Shown: positions 26,317-35,125, numbered from the stretch's first letter. The stretch is DNA of 64,000 nucleotides from Halopelagius fulvigenes (GCF_042662625.1 NZ_JBHSXH010000011.1:124001-188000); one strand, 5' to 3'. The notes: a model not told the origin generated them from the letters alone. A program made the numbers and translations.

Positions 26317-27387
26317 ATGAGTTTGCAAGAACAACACATCAGCGCCGAATCGGAGAACATAATGTCGATTCGAGACCTCTCGGTCTCGTTCGACCTCGAA
26401 CGCGGCGAGTCCCGCGTCCTCAACAGCGTCGACGTCGATATCAAACGGGGCGAGATTCTCGGCGTCGTCGGGGAGAGCGGATCGGGCAAGTCGATGTTCG
26501 CCTCCGCCCTCCTCGACGCCGTCCCCGAACCGGGGCTGACGTTCGGCGAGATAGAGTACTACCCCGAACGCGGGGGGACGGTCGACGTCCTCGAACAGAC
26601 AGAAGAGGGCCTCCGTCAGATGCGGTGGGAGGACGTGGCGATGGTGTTCCAGGGCGCGATGGACTCGTGGAACCCGACGATGACCATCGGCGACCACTTC
26701 GAGGAGACGCTCAAGGCTCACGGCGAACCGAAGCAGGAGGGGATGGACCGGGCTCGACAGCTCATCTCGGACGTCTACCTTAGCCCCGAACGCATCCTCA
26801 ACGCCTACCCGCACGAGCTCTCGGGCGGGATGAAACAGCGCGCGCTCATCGCCCTGTCGCTCATCCTCGAACCCGAGGTGCTCGTGATGGACGAACCGAC
26901 GGCGGCGCTCGATTTACTCATGCAGCGCTCCATCATCGCGTTGCTGTCGGAACTGCGCGAGCAGTACAACCTGACGATGGTCTTCATCACGCACGACTTG
27001 GAACTCGCGTCCGGTCTGGCCGACCGTATCGCGGTGATGTACGCCTTCGAGTTCTGCGAAATCGGGTCGGCGGAGACCATCATCCACGACGGCCACCACC
27101 CGTACACCCGCGCGCTGATAAATTCGACGCCGAACCTGAACACGCCCGTCGACGAGATGGAACCCATCGAGGGCGAGAGCCCCGACCCGGTGAACGTCCC
27201 GCCGGGCTGTTCGTACCACCCCCGATGCCCGCTTTCCGAGGAGATATGCGTCGACGTCGACCCGGAGATGTACGAAACCGACGCCGACGACGGCTCCGGA
27301 GTGACGAACAGGGCGGCCTGTCACTTCTGGGAGGACGTTCCCGAGGAGATTCCGCTGCACATCGAGGGGGTGCGGTACGATGAGTAG
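26317..27387 (+). CDS. ABC transporter ATPase, DppD type
   Basis: The 356-residue protein has Walker A GESGSGKS near residue 58, the signature LSGGMKQRALIAL near residue 168, and Walker B EVLVMDEPTAALD near residue 190. The C-terminal oligopeptide/dipeptide domain contains the cysteine cluster GCSYHPRCPLSEEIC, typical of DppD/DppF proteins and able to hold an Fe-S cluster in some relatives. The gene starts two bases after the permease stop and overlaps the next ATPase by 8 bases. Confidence 0.93.
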   Translation: MSLQEQHISAESENIMSIRDLSVSFDLERGESRVLNSVDVDIKRGEILGVVGESGSGKSMFASALLDAVPEPGLTFGEIEYYPERGGTVDVLEQTEEGLRQMRWEDVAMVFQGAMDSWNPTMTIGDHFEETLKAHGEPKQEGMDRARQLISDVYLSPERILNAYPHELSGGMKQRALIALSLILEPEVLVMDEPTAALDLLMQRSIIALLSELREQYNLTMVFITHDLELASGLADRIAVMYAFEFCEIGSAETIIHDGHHPYTRALINSTPNLNTPVDEMEPIEGESPDPVNVPPGCSYHPRCPLSEEICVDVDPEMYETDADDGSGVTNRAACHFWEDVPEEIPLHIEGVRYDE

Positions 27388-28507
27388 CGACCAACCCGTC
27401 ATCTCGATGGAGGACGTGGAGGTTCACTTCACCAACAAGAGCGGTTTCTTCTCCGACGAGCAGACGGTGCAGGCGGTCAACGGGGTCGACCTCGAAATCG
27501 GCGAGAACGACGTCGTCGCCCTCGTCGGCGAGTCCGGGTGCGGGAAGACGACGCTCGGGAAGACCGCAATCGGCCTCCAGCGACCGACTAGCGGCAGCGT
27601 CAAATACCGCGGACAGGACATCTGGGAGGCGCGCGAGAACGGCTCCGACGCGGAGATCCCGTTCGGCGACATCCGCCGCGCACTGCAGATAATCCACCAG
27701 GACCCCGGGAGTTCGCTCAACCCGAACCGCCGGGTGCTCAACACGCTCGAACGACCGCTGAAGACGTGGCATCCCGAGATGTCGACGGACGACCGGGAGG
27801 CGCGCATCCACGGCATGCTCGAACGCGTCGGCATGAAGCCGGCCGAGGACTACTCGGGTCGCTACCCGCACCAGCTCTCCGGCGGCGAGAAACAGCGCGT
27901 CGCGCTCATCCGTGCGCTGTTGATGAACCCCGACCTTATCCTCGCGGACGAGGCGGTCAGCGCACTCGACGTGAGCCTGCGCGTTGACATGATGGACCTG
28001 ATGCTCGAACTGCAGGACCAGTTCAACACGTCGTTCCTGTTCATCTCGCACAACCTCTCGAACGCTCGCTACCTCACGAAGAAGACGGGCGGTCGAATCG
28101 GCATCATGTATCTCGGGCAGATGGTCGAAATCGGCCCGACCGAGGAGGTTCTCAGGAACCCGAAACACCCCTACTCGAAGGTGCTTCAGTGGGCGACGCC
28201 GGACCTCGAAGCCAAGACGGACGACGTCTCCGAGCCGCCGATTCGGGAGATAGACATCCCGGACCCGGTGGACCCTCCGAGCGGTTGCCGCTTCCACACG
28301 CGGTGCCCCGAGGCGCGCGAGGCGTGCGCGAAGGAAGAACCGACGCTGGAGGAGTCGACCCACCAACGGGGCGCCGACGCCACCCATCCGGCGGCCTGCT
28401 TCCGGGTGTACGACGACGACCATCCGTACTGGGACAGCGAACCCATCGAAGACCTCGAATCGACGGACGGTCGAAGTTCGATAACGGGTGGCGAAGCGGA
28501 CGACTGA
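27380..28507 (+). CDS. ABC transporter ATPase, DppF type
   Basis: The 375-residue protein has Walker A GESGCGKTTLGK near residue 52, signature LSGGEKQRVALIRAL near residue 166, Walker B LILADEAVSALD near residue 188, and the C-terminal GCRFHTRCPEAREAC cysteine cluster. It completes the five-gene Dpp/Opp-type importer with the binding protein, two permeases and DppD. The transcript probably ends shortly after 28507, since the next gene is on the other strand. Confidence 0.93.
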   Translation: MSSDQPVISMEDVEVHFTNKSGFFSDEQTVQAVNGVDLEIGENDVVALVGESGCGKTTLGKTAIGLQRPTSGSVKYRGQDIWEARENGSDAEIPFGDIRRALQIIHQDPGSSLNPNRRVLNTLERPLKTWHPEMSTDDREARIHGMLERVGMKPAEDYSGRYPHQLSGGEKQRVALIRALLMNPDLILADEAVSALDVSLRVDMMDLMLELQDQFNTSFLFISHNLSNARYLTKKTGGRIGIMYLGQMVEIGPTEEVLRNPKHPYSKVLQWATPDLEAKTDDVSEPPIREIDIPDPVDPPSGCRFHTRCPEAREACAKEEPTLEESTHQRGADATHPAACFRVYDDDHPYWDSEPIEDLESTDGRSSITGGEADD

Positions 28508-28531
28508 GACCGGCTACCGGTTCTCTTTCGA

Positions 28532-28837
28532 CTACTCCGCCTTCGCCCGACGCGCCTCTTTCTCCCGTTGCCGTTGTCGGAGTCGGTAGAGGACGTACGT
28601 GAGGGGAACTAACGTCACGGCGACGATGGCGACGTCGAGGACGGCGATGACGACGCTCGGATCCGACGTATCGAACGACATCGCGAAGAGCGTCACGACT
28701 GCGACCAGTCCGAACAGTACGTCGGCGACCGCCAGACAGAACCAGAGGACGCGGAATCCCTCCATCCTCTCCCAGAACTCCTCGCGTGACCAGTTCATCG
28801 TTCGGCCGTACATCTCTTCCCGCGCTATTAGTTCCAT
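28532..28837 (-). CDS. Small two-helix membrane protein
   Basis: A 101-residue frame starts MELIAREEMYGRTMNWSREE; two membrane helices follow (VLWFCLAVADVLFGLVAVVTLF and VVIAVLDVAIVAVTLVPLTYVL), and the tail is basic (RQRQREKEARRAKAE). A longer open frame upstream lacks coding character. It lies between the importer operon and the xylanase gene. The function is unknown. Confidence 0.55.
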   Translation of the reverse strand: MELIAREEMYGRTMNWSREEFWERMEGFRVLWFCLAVADVLFGLVAVVTLFAMSFDTSDPSVVIAVLDVAIVAVTLVPLTYVLYRLRQRQREKEARRAKAE

Positions 28838-28985
28838 CGTCTCACCCGATCGTAGATCGGAGTCGGACCGACGGAGCGTCGCGCCGAACGCCGGCGTTCT
28901 CCGTCGACGCATCGCGACGACGCTGCGTACGGGAGGCGGGTGGACGCGACGCTCGGCATCGGTCCGAGCGGTCGTCGGGTCCGGC

Positions 28986-30785
28986 CTACCCGTCGTACCC
29001 GACGACGACGGTTCCGTCGTCGGTTTCGCCGCGGAGCATCGCAGCGCCGCCGTCGAGAGCGCTCTCCTCGGCGTCGAAGACGAGGACGCGATGGTCACGG
29101 CCGTCGCCGTTTCCGCCACCGCGGTTCCGTTCGTTCTGCACGGGACTACCCCCGCCGTCGTTGACGGCGTCGGGAGCGCCGAAGCGAACCGTGTCGGTGT
29201 CGAGATCGTCGGCCTCGAACGCGTCGCCGTCGGAGACGCGAACGGGCACGTTGCCGTTCGAGCGCCCGTTTCCGCCGCCGAGAACGTCTATCTCGACGGT
29301 CTGTACGTGAACCGTCTCGGGCGACGGATCGGTGACGGCCGCGTCGATTTCGAGTTCGCCCTCGTCTACCGACAGCGTCAGGTCGTAGTACCCGAGGTAA
29401 GCCCTCGCGGAGAACGTTCCGTCGTCCGTCGTCCCGGACGTGTCGGTCCACCACTGATCGAACACGAGTTCGGTGTACGCGTCGTACGCCGGTTTCTTCG
29501 ACCAATCCTCGTAAAACAGGGGCGCTTCGCCCTGCCAGTGGCGACCGTCCCAGAAGCCCCACATCAGGAAGTCGGACGTGGCCGGGTGACTGTACAGCGT
29601 CTTCAGGAACCGATAGAGGTAGTCGGCTTTCGCTTCGTCGTCCCAGCTATCGTCCGCGGTGTCGAACTCGGTCACTTTGAGTTCCGCGCCGTACTGGGCG
29701 TACTCGTTGAGTCCTTCGAGCATTTCGACCGAGGTGAGCGTCTCGTCCTCCCCGAAGTGGCTCTGTAGTCCGACACTGCCGAGGTCGACGCCGTCGTCCT
29801 GCAGGGCTTCGATCTGCTCTCGATAGCGTTTCCGTTCGCTCTCGTAGGGGCCCGCGAAGACGTTGTAGTCGTTCGTGGCCAACGTGACGCCGTCGGGCGC
29901 GACGTCCGCGGCGATGTCGTACCACTCGCTGACGATGGGGGCGGTCCAGGCGTTGTACTCCGCACCGTCGGGGATCTCGCCGCCCTCTATTGCCTCGACG
30001 ATTCTGGTCTGGTGAATCGCCTCGTTATATATCTCCCATTCCTCGATGTCGTCGCCGTAGTGTTCGATTATCTCTCGGACGTGTTCGGTCGTTCGCTCGT
30101 AGACGTACTCGGGGTCGAGTTCTGGGTCGGTGACGCCGTTGTCCTCCCACTCGACGCCCATCGCCTTCACGACATCCGGCGGAACCGCCCACGCTTCGAC
30201 GTTCCCCCAGAGGGCGACGTGACCTCGGAGGTCGAGGGCGTGATCGAGAATCCACTGCGTCGCCTCGTCGGAGAGCTCGGTGCTCTCCTCCCAGAAGCGC
30301 CACTTGTGGTGGTTTTCCAGAACCGCCTTGTTGAACAGCTCCGGGATGTGTTCGCGGTAGTCGTCGCCGGGTTCCGTCTCCTCTATGAGGGTACCCGCGT
30401 TGACCGCCGTTCCGAACCCGTACGCGTGTTCGTTCATCTCCACGTTCACGTCGGCGGCGACCGGATTTCCGTCGTCGTCCACGACTTCGACGGTGAGGTC
30501 GGCGGTTCGGTGTTCGCGGATTCGCTCGTCCGCGGCCGCCTCCCAATCCGTCTCGTCCTCGTCGGTCACCTCGACGGTGCGTGCGTCCGAATCCGCCGTT
30601 GCGGACGCGACGGACGAACTGCTCGCGCCGAACCCGAGCAGGCCGGCCGCGCCCAGTATCTGCAGGTACCCCCGTCTGTCGAGTCCGCCCGCCGTCTCGG
30701 CTGGCTCTACGTCCCGTGTCTCTCCTCTCTCGCCCGTCGATTCGCCTGCCGACGGTCCGTCGTCTAGTAAGTTACGTCTGGACAT
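28986..30785 (-). CDS. Secreted endo-1,4-beta-xylanase, glycoside hydrolase family 10
   Basis: The 599-residue protein carries a long acidic N-terminus and a Tat signal (LDRRGYLQILGAAGLLGFGA, Arg37-Arg38), consistent with folded export. A beta-rich segment (residues 95-135) precedes the GH10 barrel. The acid/base is E255 in WEIYNEAIH and the nucleophile is E373 in LKVTEFDTA. After the barrel (to about residue 445) comes an unassigned C-terminal domain of about 150 residues with Gly/Asn-rich linkers (GGGNGRSNGN, NRGGGNGDGRD), perhaps carbohydrate-binding. The enzyme should cut the xylan backbone outside the cell to feed the importer. A 6-base inverted repeat lies in the 5' leader at 30796-30813. 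Confidence 0.92.
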   Translation of the reverse strand: MSRRNLLDDGPSAGESTGERGETRDVEPAETAGGLDRRGYLQILGAAGLLGFGASSSSVASATADSDARTVEVTDEDETDWEAAADERIREHRTADLTVEVVDDDGNPVAADVNVEMNEHAYGFGTAVNAGTLIEETEPGDDYREHIPELFNKAVLENHHKWRFWEESTELSDEATQWILDHALDLRGHVALWGNVEAWAVPPDVVKAMGVEWEDNGVTDPELDPEYVYERTTEHVREIIEHYGDDIEEWEIYNEAIHQTRIVEAIEGGEIPDGAEYNAWTAPIVSEWYDIAADVAPDGVTLATNDYNVFAGPYESERKRYREQIEALQDDGVDLGSVGLQSHFGEDETLTSVEMLEGLNEYAQYGAELKVTEFDTADDSWDDEAKADYLYRFLKTLYSHPATSDFLMWGFWDGRHWQGEAPLFYEDWSKKPAYDAYTELVFDQWWTDTSGTTDDGTFSARAYLGYYDLTLSVDEGELEIDAAVTDPSPETVHVQTVEIDVLGGGNGRSNGNVPVRVSDGDAFEADDLDTDTVRFGAPDAVNDGGGSPVQNERNRGGGNGDGRDHRVLVFDAEESALDGGAAMLRGETDDGTVVVGYDG

Positions 30786-30795
30786 AGCTTCGTCT

Positions 30796-30813
30796 CGGTG
30801 CGCTGAAGCACCG
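30796..30813. promoter_or_regulatory. Inverted repeat CGGTGC-N6-GCACCG in xylanase leader
   Basis: A perfect 6-base inverted repeat lies 11-28 bases before the xylanase ATG. It could be an operator or an mRNA hairpin. The xylanase promoter itself seems to be the AT-rich segment at about 30826-30845. Confidence 0.35.
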
Positions 30814-30874
30814 GATGTCTATTCGACTGATTGTTTAATGAAAATTTCTGAACTTTAGATGTAATTCGCGTTGA

Positions 30875-31219
30875 TATAAATGTCGTCACGAGTACGTCAC
30901 GATTCGTTCGACCGCCGCCTACGCCGGAGGAGCGAACGCCGAACTCGTACTCTACTCGCCGCTAACCGAGTCGGAGTACGAGAGCGCGATAGCCGCCCTC
31001 GCCGAAATCGGAGCGGTGGAGCGCACGGAGTACACCGACGACAACGCCGTCGGCGTCGCGCGCCAGTTCGCCGACGAGATCGCCACGGAAGCGTTGGAGG
31101 GGTTCGACGTCGAGTGGTCACTTCTCGTCGCATCCCCGGCAGTCGTCGGTGACGGTGGGACGGAGCTGGGCAGCACGAGTCGGACAACCTATATACCGAT
31201 GCTCGCAGAACTTCGAGGC
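30875..31219 (+). other. Open, protein-like segment in frame with the mannonate dehydratase gene
   Basis: After a TGA at 30872-30874, the frame of uxuA is open for 115 codons before the preferred start at 31220. It reads as plausible haloarchaeal protein (for example YVTIRTAAYAGGANAELVLY then SPLTESEYESAIAALAEIG). There is no ATG in this frame before 31199, and the first GTG is at 31016. An ATG at 30880, downstream of a TATA-like gatataaat, is in a different frame, as though a frameshift cut off a small gene. It may be a broken 5' gene or an N-terminal extension of UxuA. Confidence 0.4.
31190..31195 (+). promoter_or_regulatory. TATA box of the mannonate dehydratase gene
   Basis: TATATA is centred 27 bases before the ATG at 31220. 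This supports that start and a leaderless transcript rather than the longer in-frame extension. Confidence 0.5.
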
Positions 31220-32176
31220 ATGGACGTTACGTGGATGCTCCCGCCGCACCCGGACCGTCGGTGGACGATTGCCAAACAGCTCGGGCTTTCGACGGCCGTC
31301 GTTCGCTTCTGGGGCGAGGAGGAGTGGTGGACGTACGACTCGTTGCTGAAGACGCGCAACCGCTTCGCCGATCACGGCCTCTCCTTGGACGTCGTCGAGG
31401 ACCGCCCGCCGATGACCGACACGGTACTCGGCCGCGAGGGACGCGACGAGGAGATAGCGACGGTCAAACGGTTACTCCGGAACATGGGACGGGCCGACAT
31501 CGACGTCTACTCGTGGGTGTGGACGGAGAACCCCGTCGGCGTAATTCGAACCTCGGACGCCGTTCCGCTTCGCGGCGAGTCGCGGACGACGGCGTACGAG
31601 CACGAACAGTCCGAACGCGCCCCCGACCACCCCGTCGATATTGGCGAGTCGGAGCTGTGGGAGAATCTCGAATACTTCCTCGACGAGGTCGTCCCCGTCG
31701 CGGAGGAGGCGGGCGTCAAGCTCGCACTCCATCCCGACGACCCCCCGGTATCGTCCGTTCGCGGCGTGCCTCGACTCGTCAACTCTGTCGAGAACGTCCG
31801 ACGAATCTTGGACCTCCACGACAGCCCAAACCACGGACTGACGTTCTGTCAAGGCAACTTCTCGGCGATGGGGGCCGACGTGCCCGAGGCGATTCACCGC
31901 TTCGGCGACCGGATCCACTTCGTCCACTTCCGCGACGTGGAGGGGGAGGCGGAGTCGTTCACCGAGACGTGGCACGAGGAGGGACAGACCGACATGCTCG
32001 CCGCGATGGAGGCGTACCGCGACGCGGGGTTCGACGGACCCATCCGTCCCGACCACGTCCCGAAGATGCTCGGCGAACAGGACAGGGAGGGCACGCAGGC
32101 CGGGTACACCGACATGGGTCGCCTGTTCGCCGTCGGCTACATGAAGGGGCTCTTAGAGCGGACCGAAGGCCGATAG
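31220..32176 (+). CDS. uxuA: Mannonate dehydratase (UxuA)
   Basis: The 318-residue protein starts MDVTWMLPPHPDRRWTIAKQ and shows the UxuA metal-binding barrel: VKLALHPDDPP (about residue 171), LTFCQGNFSAMG, a RIHFVHFRDVEGE segment and IRPDHVPKM near the end, each matching E. coli UxuA. It dehydrates D-mannonate to 2-keto-3-deoxygluconate in the cytoplasm and needs Mn2+ or Fe2+. It is shorter than E. coli UxuA, as in many archaeal and Gram-positive members. An alternative start at 31199 adds seven codons. The next gene, uronate isomerase, has its own TATA box. Confidence 0.92.
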   Translation: MDVTWMLPPHPDRRWTIAKQLGLSTAVVRFWGEEEWWTYDSLLKTRNRFADHGLSLDVVEDRPPMTDTVLGREGRDEEIATVKRLLRNMGRADIDVYSWVWTENPVGVIRTSDAVPLRGESRTTAYEHEQSERAPDHPVDIGESELWENLEYFLDEVVPVAEEAGVKLALHPDDPPVSSVRGVPRLVNSVENVRRILDLHDSPNHGLTFCQGNFSAMGADVPEAIHRFGDRIHFVHFRDVEGEAESFTETWHEEGQTDMLAAMEAYRDAGFDGPIRPDHVPKMLGEQDREGTQAGYTDMGRLFAVGYMKGLLERTEGR

Positions 32177-32213
32177 CCGATTTCGTCCGGCCGTCGGTCC
32201 GCGAACCGGTCCG

Positions 32214-32224
32214 AAGTTTTATTG
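32214..32224 (+). promoter_or_regulatory. TATA-like element of the uronate isomerase gene
   Basis: The sequence aagttttattg is centred 29 bases before the ATG at 32248. It suggests that uxaC is also transcribed alone, although it follows uxuA closely. Confidence 0.4.
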
Positions 32225-32247
32225 TCGGCGTCCGAGCAGGTTCGACC

Positions 32248-33615
32248 ATGGGATTCATCGACGAGGACTACCTGTTACAGTCGGATGCGGCGGCGGCGCT
32301 CTATGACGCGATCGCCGACCTCCCGGTCGTCGACCCGCACAACCACATCGACGTGGCCGAAGTCGTCGAGAACGAACCGTGGACCGACATCTGGGAGGTC
32401 GAAGGCGCGACGGACCACTACGTCTGGCAGCTCATGCGAAAGCGGGGCGTCCCCGAGGAGAAGATTACCGGCGACGCCGACAATCGGGAGAAGTGGAACG
32501 CCCTCGCGGAGGTCTGCCCCGACTTCGCGGGTAACCCTACCTACGAGTGGATTCATCTCGACTTGAAGCGGCGGTTCGGCGTCGAGAAATCGCTGAACGC
32601 GGAGACGGCCGACGAGATATGGTCCAAGACGAAGAGCCAACTCGCCGAGCCGCAGAAACGGCCGCAGGAAATCCTCCGCGAGATGAACGTCGAAGCGCTC
32701 TGTAGCAGCGACGACCCCACGTCGCGTCTGGAGTACCACGAACGGGCCGAAACGGAAGTCGAGGGCGTCGATATCCGTCCCACCTGGCGTCCGGACCGAG
32801 CGCTGAAGGTGGAGAACGCCGAGTGGTCTACGTTCGTGTTGGAACTCGCTTCCGTGACGGAGAGCGACGTCGAGGCGTTCGACGGCTTCCTCGACGCACT
32901 CGCGGAGACGCACGAGTACTTCGTCGACCACGGTTGCGTCGCCTGTGATATAGGAGTCGGGACCGACCCCGTTTCGAGACCGGTGAGTCGTGAACGCGCA
33001 GGCGGCGTCTACGAGAGAGCGCGCAGGGGGGACGCCCTCGACGATGCGGAGGTGCGCGACTTCAAGGCGTTCCTCCTCGAATACGTCGGCCGGTTGAACG
33101 CGGAGGCGGGATGGGTGACGCAGCTCCACATCGGTGCGGTCCGCGACTATCGGGACTCCCTCTACGACGAAGTCGGCCCGAACGCCGGCGGCGACGTCTC
33201 GACGCGGGACGTGGACATCGTCGAGGGACTCGACTACTTCCTCGACGCCTTCGACGGCGAGATGGACATCGTCCTCTACACGTTGGACCCGACGCACTAT
33301 CCGAGTGCGACGGTGATCGCCCGCGCGTACCCGAACGTGAGCATCGGACCCGCGTGGTGGTTCAACGACAGTCCGTTCGGACTCGCGAACCAGTTAGAAC
33401 GCGTCGCGTCCGTCGACCTCCTCGCGAACTACGCCGGCATGGTCAGCGACTCGCGGAAAGTCGTCTCCTACGGGTCGCGGTTCGAGATGTTCCGGCGAAC
33501 GCTCGCCAACGTAGCGGGCGAGATGGTCGAATGCGGGCAGATACCCGCCGACAACGCCCGGCGACTGGTCGAACACGTCGCCTACGACAGGCCGAAGGAA
33601 CTGTACGGTCTCTGA
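32248..33615 (+). CDS. uxaC: Glucuronate/uronate isomerase (UxaC)
   Basis: The 455-residue protein has the amidohydrolase-fold UxaC hallmarks: VVDPHNHIDV (residues 27-36), the long helical insert, WVTQLHIGAVRD near residue 290, and the C-terminal SYGSRFEMFRRTLANVAGE. It converts D-glucuronate to D-fructuronate (or galacturonate to tagaturonate). With UxuA upstream and a short-chain dehydrogenase downstream it forms the isomerase route to 2-keto-3-deoxygluconate, fed by the GH67 product. The length equals bacterial UxaC. Confidence 0.93.
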   Translation: MGFIDEDYLLQSDAAAALYDAIADLPVVDPHNHIDVAEVVENEPWTDIWEVEGATDHYVWQLMRKRGVPEEKITGDADNREKWNALAEVCPDFAGNPTYEWIHLDLKRRFGVEKSLNAETADEIWSKTKSQLAEPQKRPQEILREMNVEALCSSDDPTSRLEYHERAETEVEGVDIRPTWRPDRALKVENAEWSTFVLELASVTESDVEAFDGFLDALAETHEYFVDHGCVACDIGVGTDPVSRPVSRERAGGVYERARRGDALDDAEVRDFKAFLLEYVGRLNAEAGWVTQLHIGAVRDYRDSLYDEVGPNAGGDVSTRDVDIVEGLDYFLDAFDGEMDIVLYTLDPTHYPSATVIARAYPNVSIGPAWWFNDSPFGLANQLERVASVDLLANYAGMVSDSRKVVSYGSRFEMFRRTLANVAGEMVECGQIPADNARRLVEHVAYDRPKELYGL

Positions 33616-33671
33616 GTCGGGTCGAACATCCGGAACAGTGAAGTGTTTTTCACCGGTGGTGTCGAACGAGT

Positions 33672-34451
33672 ATGTCAGAACAGCTCGACGGAGAGACTGC
33701 GATAATCACGGGGTCCAGCCAGGGAATCGGTAAAGGAATCGCCGAACGGTTCGCCGCGGAAGGGGCGAACGTCGTCGTCAACTCCCGGTCGCAGGACCGG
33801 GCCGACGAGGTGGCCGAAGCGATAGCGGACGACGGCGGCACCGCCATCGGTGTCGAGGCGGACGTCACGGACGAGGGCGCGATGGAAGCGCTGGTGGAGA
33901 CCACCGTCGAACGTTTCGGAAGCGTGGACGTGATGGTGAACAACGCTGGCCTCACGATACTCGGCGAGGCTCACGAGTTCGACATCGAGGAGTGGCGCAA
34001 AGTCGTCGACGTCGACTTGGTCGGCACGTTCATCGGCTGTCAGGCCGCGGGCAGACGGATGATGGAACAGGAGAAAGGCGGTGCGATTCTCAATATCTCC
34101 TCGCTGATGGGTAGTCGGGGCCTCCAGAAGCGGTCGCCGTACTGCGCAGCGAAAGCCGGCGTGAACAACCTCACGCAGACGCTCGCAGTGGAGTGGGCCG
34201 AACACGATATCCACGTCAACGCCCTCGCACCCGGGTTCATCTGGACGGAGATTACCGAACAGACCCAGGGGTCGGCCGGATACACCGACGACGACATCCG
34301 CGACCGGACGCCGATGAACCGGTTCGGTAGCGTAGAGGAGATGGCCGAGTGTGCGCTCTTTCTCGTCGGGCGGAACAACTTCGTCACCGGGGAGGTTCTC
34401 CACGCCGACGGCGGATGGCAGGCGTACGGGTGGGGGTCTGGCGACCAGTAG
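33672..34451 (+). CDS. Short-chain dehydrogenase, probable D-fructuronate reductase
   Basis: The 259-residue classical SDR has TGSSQGIGKGIA (residues 13-24), NNAGLTILG near residue 92, catalytic Ser in LNISSLMGS, and YCAAKAGVNN near residue 156. It resembles gluconate 5-dehydrogenase-type reductases. The isomerase pathway needs a step from fructuronate to mannonate, and no UxuB (polyol dehydrogenase family) is in the window, so this gene is the obvious candidate. That role is inferred from position, not from an active-site signature. A TATA-like tgtttttca lies about 25 bases upstream. Confidence 0.85.
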   Translation: MSEQLDGETAIITGSSQGIGKGIAERFAAEGANVVVNSRSQDRADEVAEAIADDGGTAIGVEADVTDEGAMEALVETTVERFGSVDVMVNNAGLTILGEAHEFDIEEWRKVVDVDLVGTFIGCQAAGRRMMEQEKGGAILNISSLMGSRGLQKRSPYCAAKAGVNNLTQTLAVEWAEHDIHVNALAPGFIWTEITEQTQGSAGYTDDDIRDRTPMNRFGSVEEMAECALFLVGRNNFVTGEVLHADGGWQAYGWGSGDQ

Positions 34452-34571
34452 CACTGCCCTCTCACGGAGCTTGCTCGGTACCATTTTTGGCTATTGCCGC
34501 GTTCGAGTTCTCCCCCGCTCAGACCGACGTTCTCTATATTAGAACTCTCGTCCGGGGAGCGCCCGGTGAGG

Positions 34572-34593
34572 GTTACAGTTTTAGATATGTAAC
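34572..34593. promoter_or_regulatory. Inverted repeat GTTACA-N10-TGTAAC, candidate operator
   Basis: This 22-base element has the same arms and spacer length as the one at 18499-18520. It follows the TATA-like element near 34534. The gene it would control is lost in or beyond the gap. Confidence 0.35.
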
Positions 34594-34636
34594 GGGTATC
34601 CAGCGACGAGAGATGTCGTACGCCCTCCCCCCCCCC

Positions 34637-34761
34637 NNNNNNNNNNNNNNNNNNNNNNNNNNNNNNNNNNNNNNNNNNNNNNNNNNNNNNNNNNNNNNNN
34701 NNNNNNNNNNNNNNNNNNNNNNNNNNNNNNNNNNNNNNNNNNNNNNNNNNNNNNNNNNNNN
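34637..34761. other. Assembly gap (125 N)
   Basis: A run of N directly follows ten consecutive C bases. The homopolymer edge suggests a sequencing or assembly break; the true length is unknown. Confidence 0.99.
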
Positions 34762-34813
34762 GTCCCGCGGACTCGAGGACCTTCAGATCCGGTCGGCGTT
34801 CGTCGCCGGTCAT
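34762..34813 (-). CDS. Possible start of an unidentified gene cut by the gap
   Basis: The reverse strand from ATG 34813 reads MTGDERRPDLKVLESAG and then enters the N run. The composition is haloarchaeal, but 17 residues are too few to identify. On the far side of the gap no frame looks clearly coding, so the gene may end within the missing bases. Confidence 0.25.
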
Positions 34814-35125
34814 CAGCACGCAACCACCTCCCGAAGCGCCGTTAGGCACTGTAAGCGCCGTTCACGCCCCTCTCAAAGCCGCTTGCTGGGTTTGTCGCCG
34901 AAGCAGAGGTCCGTCTCGTCAGCGTTTGGCCGAGGTGAGCGTCTTTTCGGTGGTCCGCCCGGGCGTTCCGCGTTCGCGAGTAGCCGAGCCTATCTTGCCT
35001 CAACAATCGTTCTATTCCAGAGAACGGAGCGTGAGACGCGGACGGTTCGCCGGTCCCGCACGCTCGAAAACTGACGCCCGCGTCGTCGGAGGAAAACTGA
35101 TGTGCGCCGGATGTGACACACCCCC

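Larger units (their letters stand above)
34452..35125. other. Intergenic region with assembly gap
   Basis: Between the SDR and GH43 genes lie a TATA-like tatatta (about 34534), the 22-base inverted repeat at 34572-34593, a run of ten C at 34627-34636 and 125 N. No complete gene is visible. Sequence after the gap contains one possible reverse-strand gene start (34813). Confidence 0.5.
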
